Shown: positions 21,739 through 31,964 of the stretch, in pieces
Numbering within the stretch: position 1 is the first letter of the stretch
Layout: each line of letters starts with the position of its first letter
From: Alistipes sp.
GTDB taxonomy: Bacteria; Bacteroidota; Bacteroidia; Bacteroidales; Rikenellaceae
Direction: 5' to 3'
Length of the DNA stretch: 35,996 nucleotides
Assembly (NCBI GenBank): GCA_017465605.1
Contig: JAFTVW010000048.1
Coordinates: forward strand, 1 to 35,996
Notes under the pieces: generated by a model
The model's input: only the letters and a program-made list of their open reading frames with translations
Databases searched by the model: none
What the model was told of the DNA's origin: nothing
Position numbers and translations under genes: made by a program

Positions 21739-24675
21739 ATGAGAAGAATTTTCTACACTTTCATTCTTATTTTCATATCGGCAACAGCTATTGCACAAGA
21801 ATCCGCGACAGACACTATAACCCAAAAGTTGATGGGGTATGCAATCTCGGCCAAAGAGTTTGGTAAGATGTTACCACAAGAGAAGGTATATCTGCATTTG
21901 GACAACACAAGCTACTTTCAGGGTGACAATCTATGGTTTCAGGCATATATTGTAACCGCAGAACGAAACAAACCTTCGGGATTGAGCAAGACATTATATG
22001 TGGAGTTGCTTAACCCGGGAGGAACATTGGTTGACAAGTGTATATTGCCAATCGAAGAGGGAAGGTGTGCAGGTAATTTCAAGCTCAATAAACTACCCTT
22101 CTACTCTGGTTTTTATGAGATTCGCGCCTACACGAAGTATATGCTAAACTTCGGTAAAGATGTGATTTATTCGCGTATTATCCCCGTATTCGACAAGCCA
22201 CAAGAGTCGGGTAATTACCGTGATATGCGTATGCTGAAAATGGACGTAACGAAGAATCACTACCCCATAAAACGAAAAGTCGAGAAGGCTGACAAGGTTA
22301 TCAATATGCGATTCTATCCCGAAGGTGGCAATCTCGTGGCTGGGCTCAATTCACGCGTGGCGTTTGAGGCCACTGATGAGAACGGTACTCCGATGAACGT
22401 AACGGGAAAGGTGGTCAGCAAGAGCGGTGCAACCTTAGCTGAATTCAAATCGGGCCACGAAGGACGCGGAACATTTGACTATCGTCCCTCGTTGGAGCAA
22501 GCCAAAGCACAGGTAGAGATAGATGGAAAAGTTCACTCGTTTGAACTTCCAAAAGCACAGGAGAGAGGTATGGTCATAAGGGTTGACAACCTCTCATCAA
22601 ACGATAGTATCAGCATCAAGGTAAACAAAAAGGGCGTGAATGACAAGATTATAGCTTCGGCTGTAATTTGCGGAGGTATATTATCCAGCTACACTATTGT
22701 TGGTATGGAGCAAGGTGATTCGATTGAGTACAAGGTCAACAAGCGTCGTCTGCCCGCAGGTGTTGCCCGCATCGTATTGGCCGATGCCGAAGGTAAAATC
22801 ATTGCCGACAGATTGGCATTTACACATTTCGGAAAACGCTCATCGATAAATGTAACTACCGATAAAAAGTCATACGAGCCAAACGATTTGGTGAAATTGA
22901 ATCTTACGGCCACCGACCCATTCGGCAACCCTTCGCAGGCTCCGATTTCGTTGGCTGTACGCGATGGTGAAAGATTGGTCGAGAGCCGCAATTCGATGCT
23001 TGCCGATTTGCTTCTTATGTCGGAGATAAAGGGTTATGTGCATCAGCCGTTATATTACTTTGAATCAACTGATTTGGAACATCGCACGGCTCTTGACGAA
23101 CTGTTGATGATACAAGGTTGGAGAAGATACAACTGGGATTGGTGGGCAGGTACCGAAGATTTCGATTTCAAATATCTGCCCGAACAAGGCATTGAGGTAC
23201 ACGGACAGGTGTTGCGTCACGGAACAGACAAGCCGATGACAGATATTCAGCTTTCGTCACTTATTTCGATTCGCGGAACAGAGAAGGATAGCGAACTTGA
23301 CGATGAGTCGTACATCGCAAAAAAATCGACTGAATCAAACGCCGCTAAGGCGAGTGCATCGCTTACGGCTAACGCTACCTCAATGTCTCGCTATGGTCGA
23401 GGTCGATTCTCGCGCTTTTCAAGGGCCTCAATGGAATCAAGTTCCCTGGCATTTAACGATGAGTATTATCCCGACTCGAAAAAGAAGACAACAACACCCA
23501 AGAACGACTCTCTTTCGGGAAAGAACTCTTCACAGGCAGGTATCGTAGATGTTGATAGTATGGGGCGTTTCTCGATGTTGATTGGTGATACAAAGGGTAA
23601 GTGGCATCTCACTTTGGCGGTAACCAACGACAAAAATCGCCGAAAGTTCAGCCGTATCCTATTGGATAGAAATTTCTCGCCTGAGCCAAAGGCATATACG
23701 CAGAGCGATTTGCAATTTGTGCTTACTGATGAGAATGACAATAAAGTCACTCGCAGCTATTCATCGAATGCTGATTCAAAAAATTTCACCAACCCTGATG
23801 ACGCATTAACCGATTCGATTGTTGATAACGAGTCATTTTTGGCTATCGACAAGAGGACCCACAAGATTAAAGAGGTGGTAGTCAAAGCTGCTCCTTCACT
23901 TGAAGAGGAGATTTATCAGGTTCGCTCGAATGCTTCGGTGTATTATGATATTCCCAGCGAGATTGACGCTATAAGGGATAGCGGTGAGCGAATTACCGAT
24001 ATTCACAAATTGCTTAGAGAGCTTAACGACAAGTTCGTTATCACACGAAACAGCGTTGCGACCAATGCCGTAGATACCACTTCGACCGAGAGCCATAGTG
24101 CGCTCGCCAGCAGTAATTTCAGCAACAATGTAGATACTGATTTTAATGCCAGCAGCGAGTATCTCACGATGAAACGCAGCCCGTACAGCGTGACATATTT
24201 GGGCAAGGAGGTATTGTTTATCGTTGATTACGAGAAGGATTGGAGCAATGTAGCAGCATACGACATATTGAATTTGGTGGCTCTGAAATCAATCTACGTC
24301 AGCGAGGACAAGAGTGCAATTATGCAATACTACAACTCTGGCGAGATGACCGCTACGGAGGCTTTGTCGCGATATGCTTGTGTGGTATTTATCGAGTTAT
24401 ATCCCGAAGACAAAATTCCAGTTGAGCCTAAGCGAGGAATCCGAAAAACGTGGGTTGACGGATATTCGGAGCCAGCAGAGTTTTACTCGCCCGACTACTC
24501 AAAGAAACCCAAGACCGATGATGATTATCGTCGCACACTCTATTGGAATCCAATGCTGAAACCCGATGCCGAAGGTAAGGTTTCGGTGGAGTTCTACAAT
24601 AGCAGCAACTGCAAGAAATTGAATCTATCGGCCGAGAGTCTTTCATCAGACGGCTCGATAGGAGTATTGAAATAA
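21739..24675 (+). CDS. Large secreted MG2/plug-like protein (Bacteroidetes surface protein)
   Basis: The 978-residue protein has a signal peptide (cleavage near AIA-Q, residue 20). An MG2-like macroglobulin domain occupies roughly 45-150 (LPQEKVYLHLDNTSYFQGDNLWFQAYIVTAE, then ELLNPGGTLVDK), and further beta-rich domains follow, including YEPNDLVKLNLTATDPFGNPSQAPISLAVRDGE. A Ser/Ala-rich spacer (about 530-600) precedes a plug-like remnant with KEVVVKAAP near residue 714. The C-terminus (DDYRRTLYWNPMLKPDAEGKVSVEFYNSSNCKKLNLSAESLSSDGSIGVLK) is also found in this Bacteroidetes family, which is often annotated as a TonB-receptor plug or MG2 protein. No beta-barrel follows, so it is not a receptor itself. 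It is probably periplasmic or outer-membrane associated; its function is unknown. Confidence 0.75.
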   Translation: MRRIFYTFILIFISATAIAQESATDTITQKLMGYAISAKEFGKMLPQEKVYLHLDNTSYFQGDNLWFQAYIVTAERNKPSGLSKTLYVELLNPGGTLVDKCILPIEEGRCAGNFKLNKLPFYSGFYEIRAYTKYMLNFGKDVIYSRIIPVFDKPQESGNYRDMRMLKMDVTKNHYPIKRKVEKADKVINMRFYPEGGNLVAGLNSRVAFEATDENGTPMNVTGKVVSKSGATLAEFKSGHEGRGTFDYRPSLEQAKAQVEIDGKVHSFELPKAQERGMVIRVDNLSSNDSISIKVNKKGVNDKIIASAVICGGILSSYTIVGMEQGDSIEYKVNKRRLPAGVARIVLADAEGKIIADRLAFTHFGKRSSINVTTDKKSYEPNDLVKLNLTATDPFGNPSQAPISLAVRDGERLVESRNSMLADLLLMSEIKGYVHQPLYYFESTDLEHRTALDELLMIQGWRRYNWDWWAGTEDFDFKYLPEQGIEVHGQVLRHGTDKPMTDIQLSSLISIRGTEKDSELDDESYIAKKSTESNAAKASASLTANATSMSRYGRGRFSRFSRASMESSSLAFNDEYYPDSKKKTTTPKNDSLSGKNSSQAGIVDVDSMGRFSMLIGDTKGKWHLTLAVTNDKNRRKFSRILLDRNFSPEPKAYTQSDLQFVLTDENDNKVTRSYSSNADSKNFTNPDDALTDSIVDNESFLAIDKRTHKIKEVVVKAAPSLEEEIYQVRSNASVYYDIPSEIDAIRDSGERITDIHKLLRELNDKFVITRNSVATNAVDTTSTESHSALASSNFSNNVDTDFNASSEYLTMKRSPYSVTYLGKEVLFIVDYEKDWSNVAAYDILNLVALKSIYVSEDKSAIMQYYNSGEMTATEALSRYACVVFIELYPEDKIPVEPKRGIRKTWVDGYSEPAEFYSPDYSKKPKTDDDYRRTLYWNPMLKPDAEGKVSVEFYNSSNCKKLNLSAESLSSDGSIGVLK

Positions 24676-24730
24676 TCGACCTTCCGTCAAATTATATAGA
24701 CGGCAATAAGGAGACAGGGGCTAAAAAGCT

Positions 24731-24765
24731 GAGGGGCTGCGCAACCCAAAGTTGCGTAGCCCCTC
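24731..24765. terminator. Bidirectional terminator between convergent genes
   Basis: GAGGGGCTGCGCAAC pairs with GTTGCGTAGCCCCTC (one G-T pair) around a 5-base loop. It lies between the 978-residue protein (+) and htrA (-), serving both. It is similar in design to 13570-13604. Confidence 0.85.
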
Positions 24766-24832
24766 TAAAATACCTTAAACTACAATCTATATAAAAGCTT
24801 CTGCACTTTCTTTATGCTATTTGCCCTTGCCG

Positions 24833-26347
24833 TTAGCCAACAATCACATATCTTACGGCTTGACCATTAGGATAAACTCCATCGATGGTTTGAATCTTGT
24901 CGCTCATTCGCTGCAAATCGCTGAGTGATGTTACAAGGCGGTCGTTGATATAGGTTATAACAAAACCCTCTCTTACGCCTGAGCGACCCAACAATCCATC
25001 GCGCTTAACGCTCACGACCTGCACGCCACCACGAATCTCCAACTTCTCACACATATTTTTGCTAACATCGGCAAATTTGCCACCCAAAGCCTCAGCTACA
25101 TCTTTCGTATCGGCAGTGACAGGCTCGGCCTTACCTACCTTATTGCGAAGAGTTACATCGACCTTCTTTGCAATATCGTTGCGAGTGTATGATATTGTAA
25201 TCTTGTCATTAGGACGACGCTGTGCAATCTTTTCGATGAGAGTTGATGCATCGTTGGTCTTTGTACCGTCAATTGCCGTGATAATATCGCCCTTACGAAG
25301 TCCTGCCTCGGCTGCCGCACTACCCTCGACAACCTCGTCAACATAGAGTCCTCCGCTCTTCTTGATGCCAAGTTCCTCGCCCAACTCCTCAACAAATTGG
25401 TCGTCAATAGCACGATAGCGGATACCAAGCATTGCACGCTGTACAACGCCATACTCTTTCAAATCCACAACGACCTTGCGCACAATGGTTTCGGGTACGG
25501 CAAATGAATAACCGATATAACTGCCCGTAGAGGATTTGATTACGGTATTAATACCGACCAACTCGCCACGAGTGTTGACCAGCGCACCACCCGAATTACC
25601 CGGATTAACAGCAGCATCGGTCTGAATAAACGATTCAACGCGGAACTCATTTGGAATTACACCCAACTGACGAGCCTTAGCACTCACGATACCAGCCGTA
25701 ATGGTTGATTGGAGATTAAAAGGAGAGCCAATAGCCAAAACCCACTCGCCCAAACGCAAATCGTCGGAGTTACCGAAAGGTATTGTAGGCAAATCCTTGC
25801 CGTCAATCTTGATTAGGGCCACATCGGTTGTAGGGTCGGTTCCGATAAGTTTAGCATCGAACAAACGACCATCGTTGAGTTTCACCTTCAATTTTGTGGC
25901 CTCCTCGACAACGTGATTATTGGTTACGATATATCCATCTTCCGAGATTATCACACCCGAACCTCCTGCTTTCTGCTCCTGAGTGCGTGGCTCTGAGTAA
26001 CCACGAGAGCCCCCGCCGTATGGGATACCGAAAAACTCATAGAAAGGATCGAAACCTCGACCGTAAGAGCCTCCGCCATACTGCACTTCACGAATAGATT
26101 CGATATTTACAACTGCACGCACAGCATTCTCGGCTGCGTAGGTAAGATCGGGATATTGCTCAGCCTGATATGCGGTAAAATGATTACCCGCCTGTGGAGT
26201 TGAGTCGTTCCACGAAGTGGAAATATGAGAATCTGATAAGGTGTCGTGACCGCCTGATATATATTGATTTACACTCACTGCGGTTACACCACCGACAGCA
26301 GCCGCAACTACGGCTGCACCTAAAAATGTTAATGCCGTCTTTTTCAT
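24833..26347 (-). CDS. htrA: HtrA/Do family periplasmic serine protease
   Basis: The 504-residue protease has an N-terminal signal or anchor (hydrophobic 5-28), then a trypsin-like domain with the full catalytic triad: His 145 in NNHVV, Asp 175 in TTDVALIKID, and Ser 252 in NPGNSGGAL. Two PDZ domains follow (about 305-395, with AAEAGLRKGDIITAIDGTKTND, and about 415-500, with RSGVREGFVITYINDRLV). This is the Do/DegP/DegQ layout. A Gly/Tyr-rich loop before the triad (about 90-122) corresponds to the LA loop. It degrades or refolds damaged envelope proteins. It lies 213 bases downstream of tolC and may have its own promoter at 26448-26478. Confidence 0.95.
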   Translation of the reverse strand: MKKTALTFLGAAVVAAAVGGVTAVSVNQYISGGHDTLSDSHISTSWNDSTPQAGNHFTAYQAEQYPDLTYAAENAVRAVVNIESIREVQYGGGSYGRGFDPFYEFFGIPYGGGSRGYSEPRTQEQKAGGSGVIISEDGYIVTNNHVVEEATKLKVKLNDGRLFDAKLIGTDPTTDVALIKIDGKDLPTIPFGNSDDLRLGEWVLAIGSPFNLQSTITAGIVSAKARQLGVIPNEFRVESFIQTDAAVNPGNSGGALVNTRGELVGINTVIKSSTGSYIGYSFAVPETIVRKVVVDLKEYGVVQRAMLGIRYRAIDDQFVEELGEELGIKKSGGLYVDEVVEGSAAAEAGLRKGDIITAIDGTKTNDASTLIEKIAQRRPNDKITISYTRNDIAKKVDVTLRNKVGKAEPVTADTKDVAEALGGKFADVSKNMCEKLEIRGGVQVVSVKRDGLLGRSGVREGFVITYINDRLVTSLSDLQRMSDKIQTIDGVYPNGQAVRYVIVG

Positions 26348-26447
26348 AATAATACAAATTGTTTAATCACTTGTTTAAAATTCAAATTAGGCAATTTTTC
26401 GCATAGGCAAAATCATTTTGTTTAATTGTTCTGCAACTATAACGACA

Positions 26448-26478
26448 CAAAGTGAGAGAATATTATGTGTAACTCAAA
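26448..26478 (-). promoter_or_regulatory. Possible promoter of htrA
   Basis: On the minus strand TTTG (26475-26478) is followed by 19 bases and TCACTTTG (26448-26455), one mismatch from TAnnTTTG. The leader would be ~95 bases. Confidence 0.4.
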
Positions 26479-26560
26479 AAAAAATGAATCTATGCAGGTT
26501 GATGCGGCTATCGGTGATTTTCACAATTCGGCAGAGATTAATGGTTAAGAGCAACTTCTA

Positions 26561-27826
26561 CTACTCCACATATCCTGCAACAAGGTTATATTCCGAAACG
26601 GCAATAGCGTAATTGAACCGCGCCGTAATGGCATTGGTATAGATTTGAATCCAGCTTATCTGCGCCTGCAAAACATCAAGTACTGTGGCTTGTCCCTCGT
26701 TATAGGAGAAGGTACTGATTGAAAGGTTTTCGCCAGCAATTGATAGATTGTAAAGCGAGGACTGCATTTGGGAATAACTACTTGTAAGTGCGCTCCACGC
26801 ATCGGCCTCCTGCATATAGACGTCCTCTTTGATTTGTTCCAAGTTGTTGTAAGCTACGGCCACATCGGTTTGAGCCGCACGCACGGCATAACGTCGCTCG
26901 TTCCAATGGAAAATCGGGACATTCACGCCCAAAGTTATTGCAGCATCGCAGAATGTTCGACCCGAAGAGTTGGGGGTAAATGTTTGCCACGAGCCACTCA
27001 CTCCAACATTGATTTTGGGATTGTACGCAGCCCGAGTATATCCCACTCCAAACTCAGCGGCACTCAGTTTCGCCGCAGCTGACAACACATCGGGGCGTTG
27101 AGAGCAGATGACCTCCACCGAGGTACGCTGTGGGAAAGGAATTGAATCGACAATTGATTGTGAGAGTTCAACACGTAGCAGTGTGGTATCGGTAACACCT
27201 CGCAAGTTATTGAATCGGTTGATTGCAATCTGATAGTTATTACGGGCAGCAATTTGCGAGAACTTAGCGTCGCTCAATCGAGCCTCAACCTGTAACATAT
27301 CGCTTTTAGCCGCATAGCCTTCCGAGAAACGCTCCTTGACCACGTTATAGAGCGAGGTGATAATCTTAACATACTCATTTGTGGCGGCCATATACAACTG
27401 CATAGCCGAGACATTCCAATAGGCAAAGTCGGCAGCATAGCGCATACTTAGCATCACATTCTGTCCCTCCAACTGTGCCGATTCGGTCAGGTTGCGAGCT
27501 TGATTGAGCGCAGCTCGTGCGCCTGCACCATAGATAGTCTGTGTGATTTGAGGTGTGACGGAAAAGCCCCACAAATGGTTGCCCGCAGAGCGTCGAAAAG
27601 TTTTGGTGAATCCTCCATCAGCCGACAAGGAAGGCAGCAATGCAGTATTACGCAAACGCTCCGTCGCCTCGGCTTTCAATACCGCTTGTTCGGCATTAAC
27701 AAGTTCGGCACTCGCCACATATACGCTATCACGATATGATTGGAGCGATATTTGGCAAAAGGCTGGCCGAGCCGCCAATATCAATAGCAGAAAAATTGAG
27801 AAGAATCGTATCATAGAGCAAATCAC
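26561..27826 (-). CDS. TolC family outer membrane efflux protein
   Basis: The 421-residue protein has a signal peptide (MIRFFSIFLLLILAARPAFC-Q). Two copies of the outer-membrane efflux (OEP) repeat follow at roughly 30-220 and 240-421, with helical stretches such as KAEATERLRNTALLPSLSADGGF and ALTSSYSQMQSSLYNLSIAGENLSISTFSYNEGQATVLDVLQAQ. This is the trimeric channel of a tripartite pump. The first start codon overlaps the RND stop as ATGA, favouring 27826 (MICSMIRFF), although M5 would also fit. Its position directly behind the RND gene supports assembly into one complex. Confidence 0.92.
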   Translation of the reverse strand: MICSMIRFFSIFLLLILAARPAFCQISLQSYRDSVYVASAELVNAEQAVLKAEATERLRNTALLPSLSADGGFTKTFRRSAGNHLWGFSVTPQITQTIYGAGARAALNQARNLTESAQLEGQNVMLSMRYAADFAYWNVSAMQLYMAATNEYVKIITSLYNVVKERFSEGYAAKSDMLQVEARLSDAKFSQIAARNNYQIAINRFNNLRGVTDTTLLRVELSQSIVDSIPFPQRTSVEVICSQRPDVLSAAAKLSAAEFGVGYTRAAYNPKINVGVSGSWQTFTPNSSGRTFCDAAITLGVNVPIFHWNERRYAVRAAQTDVAVAYNNLEQIKEDVYMQEADAWSALTSSYSQMQSSLYNLSIAGENLSISTFSYNEGQATVLDVLQAQISWIQIYTNAITARFNYAIAVSEYNLVAGYVE

Positions 27827-30800
27827 TTCTGAGGTTTGATATTATAGAAAATGGTATAGGTCACAGGGAGCACCACCATAGTAAGGATAGTTGCCACCAA
27901 CAAGCCGCCCATAATAGTCGAGGCCATTCCCGAGAACAAAGAATCGAAAAGCAGTGGAATCAGAGCCAAAATAGTTGTCACTGATGCCATACAGACTGGT
28001 AGCAACCTACTCCGAGCCGCATCAACAACCGCATCGTACGAGTCAACGCCATTACAACGCAATCGATTAATAGAACTTACGAGAATAACTGCATTCTTTA
28101 CATTCATACCCACCAATCCGAGAAGGCCGAGCAATGAGAAGAAATCGAAATAGTTTCCCGTCAAGAACAATCCCGCCACAACACCTATAAAAATCAATGG
28201 CGTCATAAGCAAAATAATGAGCGGGTCACGATAATTTCCGAATAGCAGCAACAGTACCACAAAAATCAGCACCAGAGCCAATGGCATCTTTGCACTCAAT
28301 GCTTGATTGGACTCTTGTTGAGACTCCTGCTCGCCAAAAACACGCATAGAGTAACCTTCGGGCAGAGTAATTCGCGACTGTGCAGCCAATAGAATCTGCT
28401 CGAAAAGAGCATTTGTATTGACTCCATCTTTCGGGTCGCACTGTGCCTTCATCACTCGTTGGCGGTTATAGCGTTTCACCACAGATGGCCGAAAGTCAAA
28501 GTCGAAACGGCTACTCGCCTGCTCTATCGAAAATACATTTCCTCCTTGCGAGAAGATCGGAATAGAACTAAGGCCCGACAAATTGTAATTTTCACTCTTG
28601 TCGTCTTTGAGCAGTACGGGAATAAACTCATCACCGCGCCTGTATTCGGTCATCGGTAGGCCATCGGTTGCAAGAGTAATCCATTGCGACATACGGCTGC
28701 GACTCACGCCTATACGCTGGCCTTTGATTTGCGAATAGACCGCAAGCCACGTCGGAACACGATTACCCCAGCTATTGCGAATGTTTGTAGCATCGGGATT
28801 ATCCCACATTATCTGCTCGACCTGCTGCGTTAGGCGAAGCAGAGTATCTACATTTGGTCCAATAAAACCAATCTCGATTGTAGCATCGGGGACAGGTGAT
28901 AGCTTGAACAAAGAAGAGCGTAACCACACATCGGGACAAGAGTCGGCTACAAACCTATCGAAACGTTGCCTAACAGAGTTGGTAAATCGTCTCTTTTTCA
29001 CCTCCACAAGAAGATTTCCACAATTTGGACGAGATGCATAATTACTACTTGCCAAATAGTAACGCATAGGTGTAGCACCCGCAGTCGAAGAGACCCGGAC
29101 AACCTCCTTTTGGCGAAGCAACCAATCGCTCATCTGTCGGAGATTCTGCTGCGTATAGGATATATCACGACCCTCGGGAAGAATTACATCGGCCCGAAAA
29201 TATGGTTTATCGAGTTGCGGAAAAAAGTTCTGCGGCATAAGTTTCATCACCACAATCGAGGAGATAAACAACCATATAGAGAGTAGCAGAACAGCCATAC
29301 GGTTTTTGAGCGACCACAATAGCACCGTATCGAACCACTTATAGCGAGGAGCTTCACTGTCAGCACTTCTCAGGCGCAACATTCGCTCGCCAAACATTGG
29401 CACTTGGCTCATCGCCAGCACCCAACTAAGCAACAAAGAGATTGCAATAACGACAAACAACGGCTTTACAATCTCGGCCACCGACGAGGGGGCTAAATAG
29501 AGCGGCAGGAAAGAGAAGATGGCGATAAGCGTTGCGCCCAACAATCCCCACTTCGGCACATCGGCACCATCGACCAACGCTTTACCAGCCGAAAGGCCTT
29601 GACGCATAGATTTCAGAGCATTATCGACAACCACAATAGCATTATCGACCAACATTCCCATTGCGATTATAAAACCTGCAAGTGAGGTACGATTAATACC
29701 CTCCCCCAAACCATACATCAGAAGCATTGTACCTCCTATGGTAAAGAGCAACGAAAAACCAATCAGAGTACCACTTCGCAATCCCATAGCCAACATAATT
29801 ACTGCCACAACAATAATCACCGACTCCAAAAGATTGAGCATAAACGAGAGATTGGCATCGTGAGCTATTCTATCTTCGGGATACAATTCAACGACCTCCA
29901 ATCCGAGTGGCATCTCGGCCTTAATTTGCGCCAGAACTTCACGCACTTGGCGGCCAATTTTTACCACATCGGCATCGGCCTCCGACGATACACCCACTCC
30001 TACGGCACGCTGTCCGTCAACGTTCATTATACATTGAGGAGGAGTTTGCGAGTCAAGTTCTATGCGAGCTATATCACCCAAACGGAATTGCTTTCCATCG
30101 GGAGCTATGAGTAGCTGGTTGCCAATATCTTCGACAGAGGTATAGCCTCCCACATCGAGTACTCGCAGGGTCATATCGCCAGCCGTAACGGTACCAGTAT
30201 TTACAACAGCATTTTGCTGCGACATCATCGCCACAATCATCTCGGGTGTGATAGAGAAATTGGCTAATGTTGATTTGGTGATATAGATATTGACAACGGG
30301 CTGCTGCTCGCCAAAGACAGCAACTTTTTGCACGCCTCCGATAGCGACAAGTTGGGTCTTTATACGCTGTGCCCACTCTCTAATCTCGCTCCACGAAAAG
30401 CCATCATCAGCCGACAAAGCAAAATACAATCCATAGACATCGCTAAAATCATCGTTTACCGCAATAGGCCCTGCGTCGGCAGGTAGCTGAGCTGAGAAAT
30501 TAAGCACTTTGCGGCGTAGCTCGTCCCATAGTTGCGGAATCTGCTGTGAGCGAATTGAGGATTCCAATTCGATGGTTATCTTCGAGAGACCGTAATACGA
30601 CTCCGAAGTAATCTTCTTGACTCGTTGCATCGATTGCAACTCCCGAGCAAGAGGTTCTGAAATGAGTTGTTCTACCTCGAAGGGATTGGCTCCGGGATAG
30701 GGGCAACTAACCACTGCACTCTTCAAAACGAAGGTTGAATCCTCCTTCTTACCCATCTGCAAAAAGGCCCACACTCCTCCTACGATAAACAACACCAAAA

Positions 30801-30849
30801 TAAACCACACAACACTGCGGTTGCGCATTGAATATTGAGCGATTGACAT
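27823..30849 (-). CDS. RND family efflux transporter permease
   Basis: The 1008-residue inner-membrane pump has the AcrB-type order. TM1 is at 15-35; two large periplasmic loops lie at about 35-330 and 560-850; twelve membrane segments are expected, including TM4 with the proton-relay GMLVDNAIVVVDN around residue 397-405. The first Asp of the AcrB pair is present and the second is Asn, as in many non-proteobacterial RND pumps. There is also the TM10-12 block GNYRDPLIILLMTPLIFIGVVAGL, GLLGLVGMNVKNAVILVSS and TILALIPLLFDSLFSGMASTIMGGLLVATIL. It exports drugs, dyes or lipids by proton antiport; the substrate cannot be deduced. It is flanked by the adaptor (4-base gap) and TolC (overlap). Confidence 0.95.
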   Translation of the reverse strand: MSIAQYSMRNRSVVWFILVLFIVGGVWAFLQMGKKEDSTFVLKSAVVSCPYPGANPFEVEQLISEPLARELQSMQRVKKITSESYYGLSKITIELESSIRSQQIPQLWDELRRKVLNFSAQLPADAGPIAVNDDFSDVYGLYFALSADDGFSWSEIREWAQRIKTQLVAIGGVQKVAVFGEQQPVVNIYITKSTLANFSITPEMIVAMMSQQNAVVNTGTVTAGDMTLRVLDVGGYTSVEDIGNQLLIAPDGKQFRLGDIARIELDSQTPPQCIMNVDGQRAVGVGVSSEADADVVKIGRQVREVLAQIKAEMPLGLEVVELYPEDRIAHDANLSFMLNLLESVIIVVAVIMLAMGLRSGTLIGFSLLFTIGGTMLLMYGLGEGINRTSLAGFIIAMGMLVDNAIVVVDNALKSMRQGLSAGKALVDGADVPKWGLLGATLIAIFSFLPLYLAPSSVAEIVKPLFVVIAISLLLSWVLAMSQVPMFGERMLRLRSADSEAPRYKWFDTVLLWSLKNRMAVLLLSIWLFISSIVVMKLMPQNFFPQLDKPYFRADVILPEGRDISYTQQNLRQMSDWLLRQKEVVRVSSTAGATPMRYYLASSNYASRPNCGNLLVEVKKRRFTNSVRQRFDRFVADSCPDVWLRSSLFKLSPVPDATIEIGFIGPNVDTLLRLTQQVEQIMWDNPDATNIRNSWGNRVPTWLAVYSQIKGQRIGVSRSRMSQWITLATDGLPMTEYRRGDEFIPVLLKDDKSENYNLSGLSSIPIFSQGGNVFSIEQASSRFDFDFRPSVVKRYNRQRVMKAQCDPKDGVNTNALFEQILLAAQSRITLPEGYSMRVFGEQESQQESNQALSAKMPLALVLIFVVLLLLFGNYRDPLIILLMTPLIFIGVVAGLFLTGNYFDFFSLLGLLGLVGMNVKNAVILVSSINRLRCNGVDSYDAVVDAARSRLLPVCMASVTTILALIPLLFDSLFSGMASTIMGGLLVATILTMVVLPVTYTIFYNIKPQK

Positions 30850-30853
30850 AGGC

Positions 30854-31894
30854 TTAGCGATTTATGGGTTTGACACTATCACCATCGCGAAGTTTATAAA
30901 CACCTGCCGTTACAATCTCGGCACCTGCCGCAAGACCCGACGTTATACTCACCATATCGCGACCATACACCTCTCCCAACGTTACGGGGGAGAGTTTTAC
31001 ACGCCCATCTGATGTAACACGCCACACATACTCGCCACCCGAAGCGGGTGCATAAATGGCCGAAAGTGGAACAACGAGTGTTGATTGTCGTGCTCCTTTG
31101 CCCTGCGTGTGCATCATAACCTGACAAGTCATTCCGGGGGATATGCGGTATCGCTCGGCCTCGTCCCGCTCGATTTTTAACGAAACGGGGAAGCCCGAAG
31201 CATCGGAAGAGGTTTTGGCATAGGTATCGAGCCGAGCCGCAAATTGGCGATTCGGGATATTATCGAAGGTCACGCTGAAACGGATTGTGGAATCGAACAA
31301 CAGAGGCAGACTCTTCTCGGGCATAGTAAATTCGACAGTCGTACTCATTGGATTCACCAAACGAAGTATCGTCTGTCCCGATTGCACTCGCTGGTATGTA
31401 TCGACATATGTGCGCTCGATAACTCCACCAAACGGAGCTCGGAGATTGGTCTCGGAGAGTAAATCCTTTGAGTTCTCATAAGCCGATTGAGCCTGCACAT
31501 ACTGAGCCCTTGCCGATTCGTATTCTTGCTGCGATACGGCCTCGTGGTCAAGCAAGCGTTGCATACGTTCATACTGCGATTTGGCGCGCTCGAATTGCGA
31601 CCTATCGGCAGCCTTTTGCAACTCCACATCGCGCGGATCAAGACGAGCAAGCAGTTCGCCTTTTTTCACATAATCGCCCTTTGAGACATCAACCGACAGA
31701 ATCTGCCCAGAGATTTTGAAGGCTAGATTTACGGCATCGTCGGCTGTAGCCATACCTGCAAAATCGCGTTCAATGTAATCAACCATCTCGACGCGAGTAA
31801 CTTTTACTGCAATTGGGGAGTTTTCCTTCCCCTTATGTCGTGCGCAAGAGTTTGCCACAACAACAAGAAACAAAATGAAATAGAATCTGCACAT
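30854..31894 (-). CDS. RND efflux periplasmic adaptor (membrane fusion) lipoprotein
   Basis: The 346-residue protein has a short leader with a lipobox-like VANSC, so it is likely lipid anchored in the periplasm. The lipoyl/biotinyl half-motifs follow (GQILSVDVSKGDYVKKGELLARLDPRDVELQ and the partner LLSETNLRAPFGGVIERTYV). A coiled-coil hairpin (about 95-135, with the AKSQYERMQRLLDHEAVSQQEYESARAQYVQA stretch) lies between them, and a beta-barrel and MP domain come after. It is typical in length for MFP proteins. It is the first gene of the efflux operon. No obvious promoter lies in the 70 bases upstream, so read-through from the DUF4199-GT2-DUF4293 operon is possible despite the terminator. Confidence 0.92.
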   Translation of the reverse strand: MCRFYFILFLVVVANSCARHKGKENSPIAVKVTRVEMVDYIERDFAGMATADDAVNLAFKISGQILSVDVSKGDYVKKGELLARLDPRDVELQKAADRSQFERAKSQYERMQRLLDHEAVSQQEYESARAQYVQAQSAYENSKDLLSETNLRAPFGGVIERTYVDTYQRVQSGQTILRLVNPMSTTVEFTMPEKSLPLLFDSTIRFSVTFDNIPNRQFAARLDTYAKTSSDASGFPVSLKIERDEAERYRISPGMTCQVMMHTQGKGARQSTLVVPLSAIYAPASGGEYVWRVTSDGRVKLSPVTLGEVYGRDMVSITSGLAAGAEIVTAGVYKLRDGDSVKPINR

Positions 31895-31901
31895 AGATAA
31901 A

Positions 31902-31935
31902 AAAATTGACCTTCGCCTAAGCGAAAGTCAATTTT
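31902..31935 (-). terminator. Terminator of the DUF4199-GT2-DUF4293 operon
   Basis: On the minus strand AAAATTGACTTTCGC pairs with GCGAAGGTCAATTTT (one mismatch or G-T pair) around a 4-base loop and ends in T residues. It follows the DUF4293 stop by 29 bases and precedes the adaptor gene. Confidence 0.85.
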
Positions 31936-31964
31936 CATACCAAAACAATATCTACGTTATGTAG

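Noticed and set aside
27823-31894. RND operon as a heavy-metal (Cus-type) pump
   Set aside because: No Met/His-rich or CusA-type signature; the permease looks like a general HAE-type pump.
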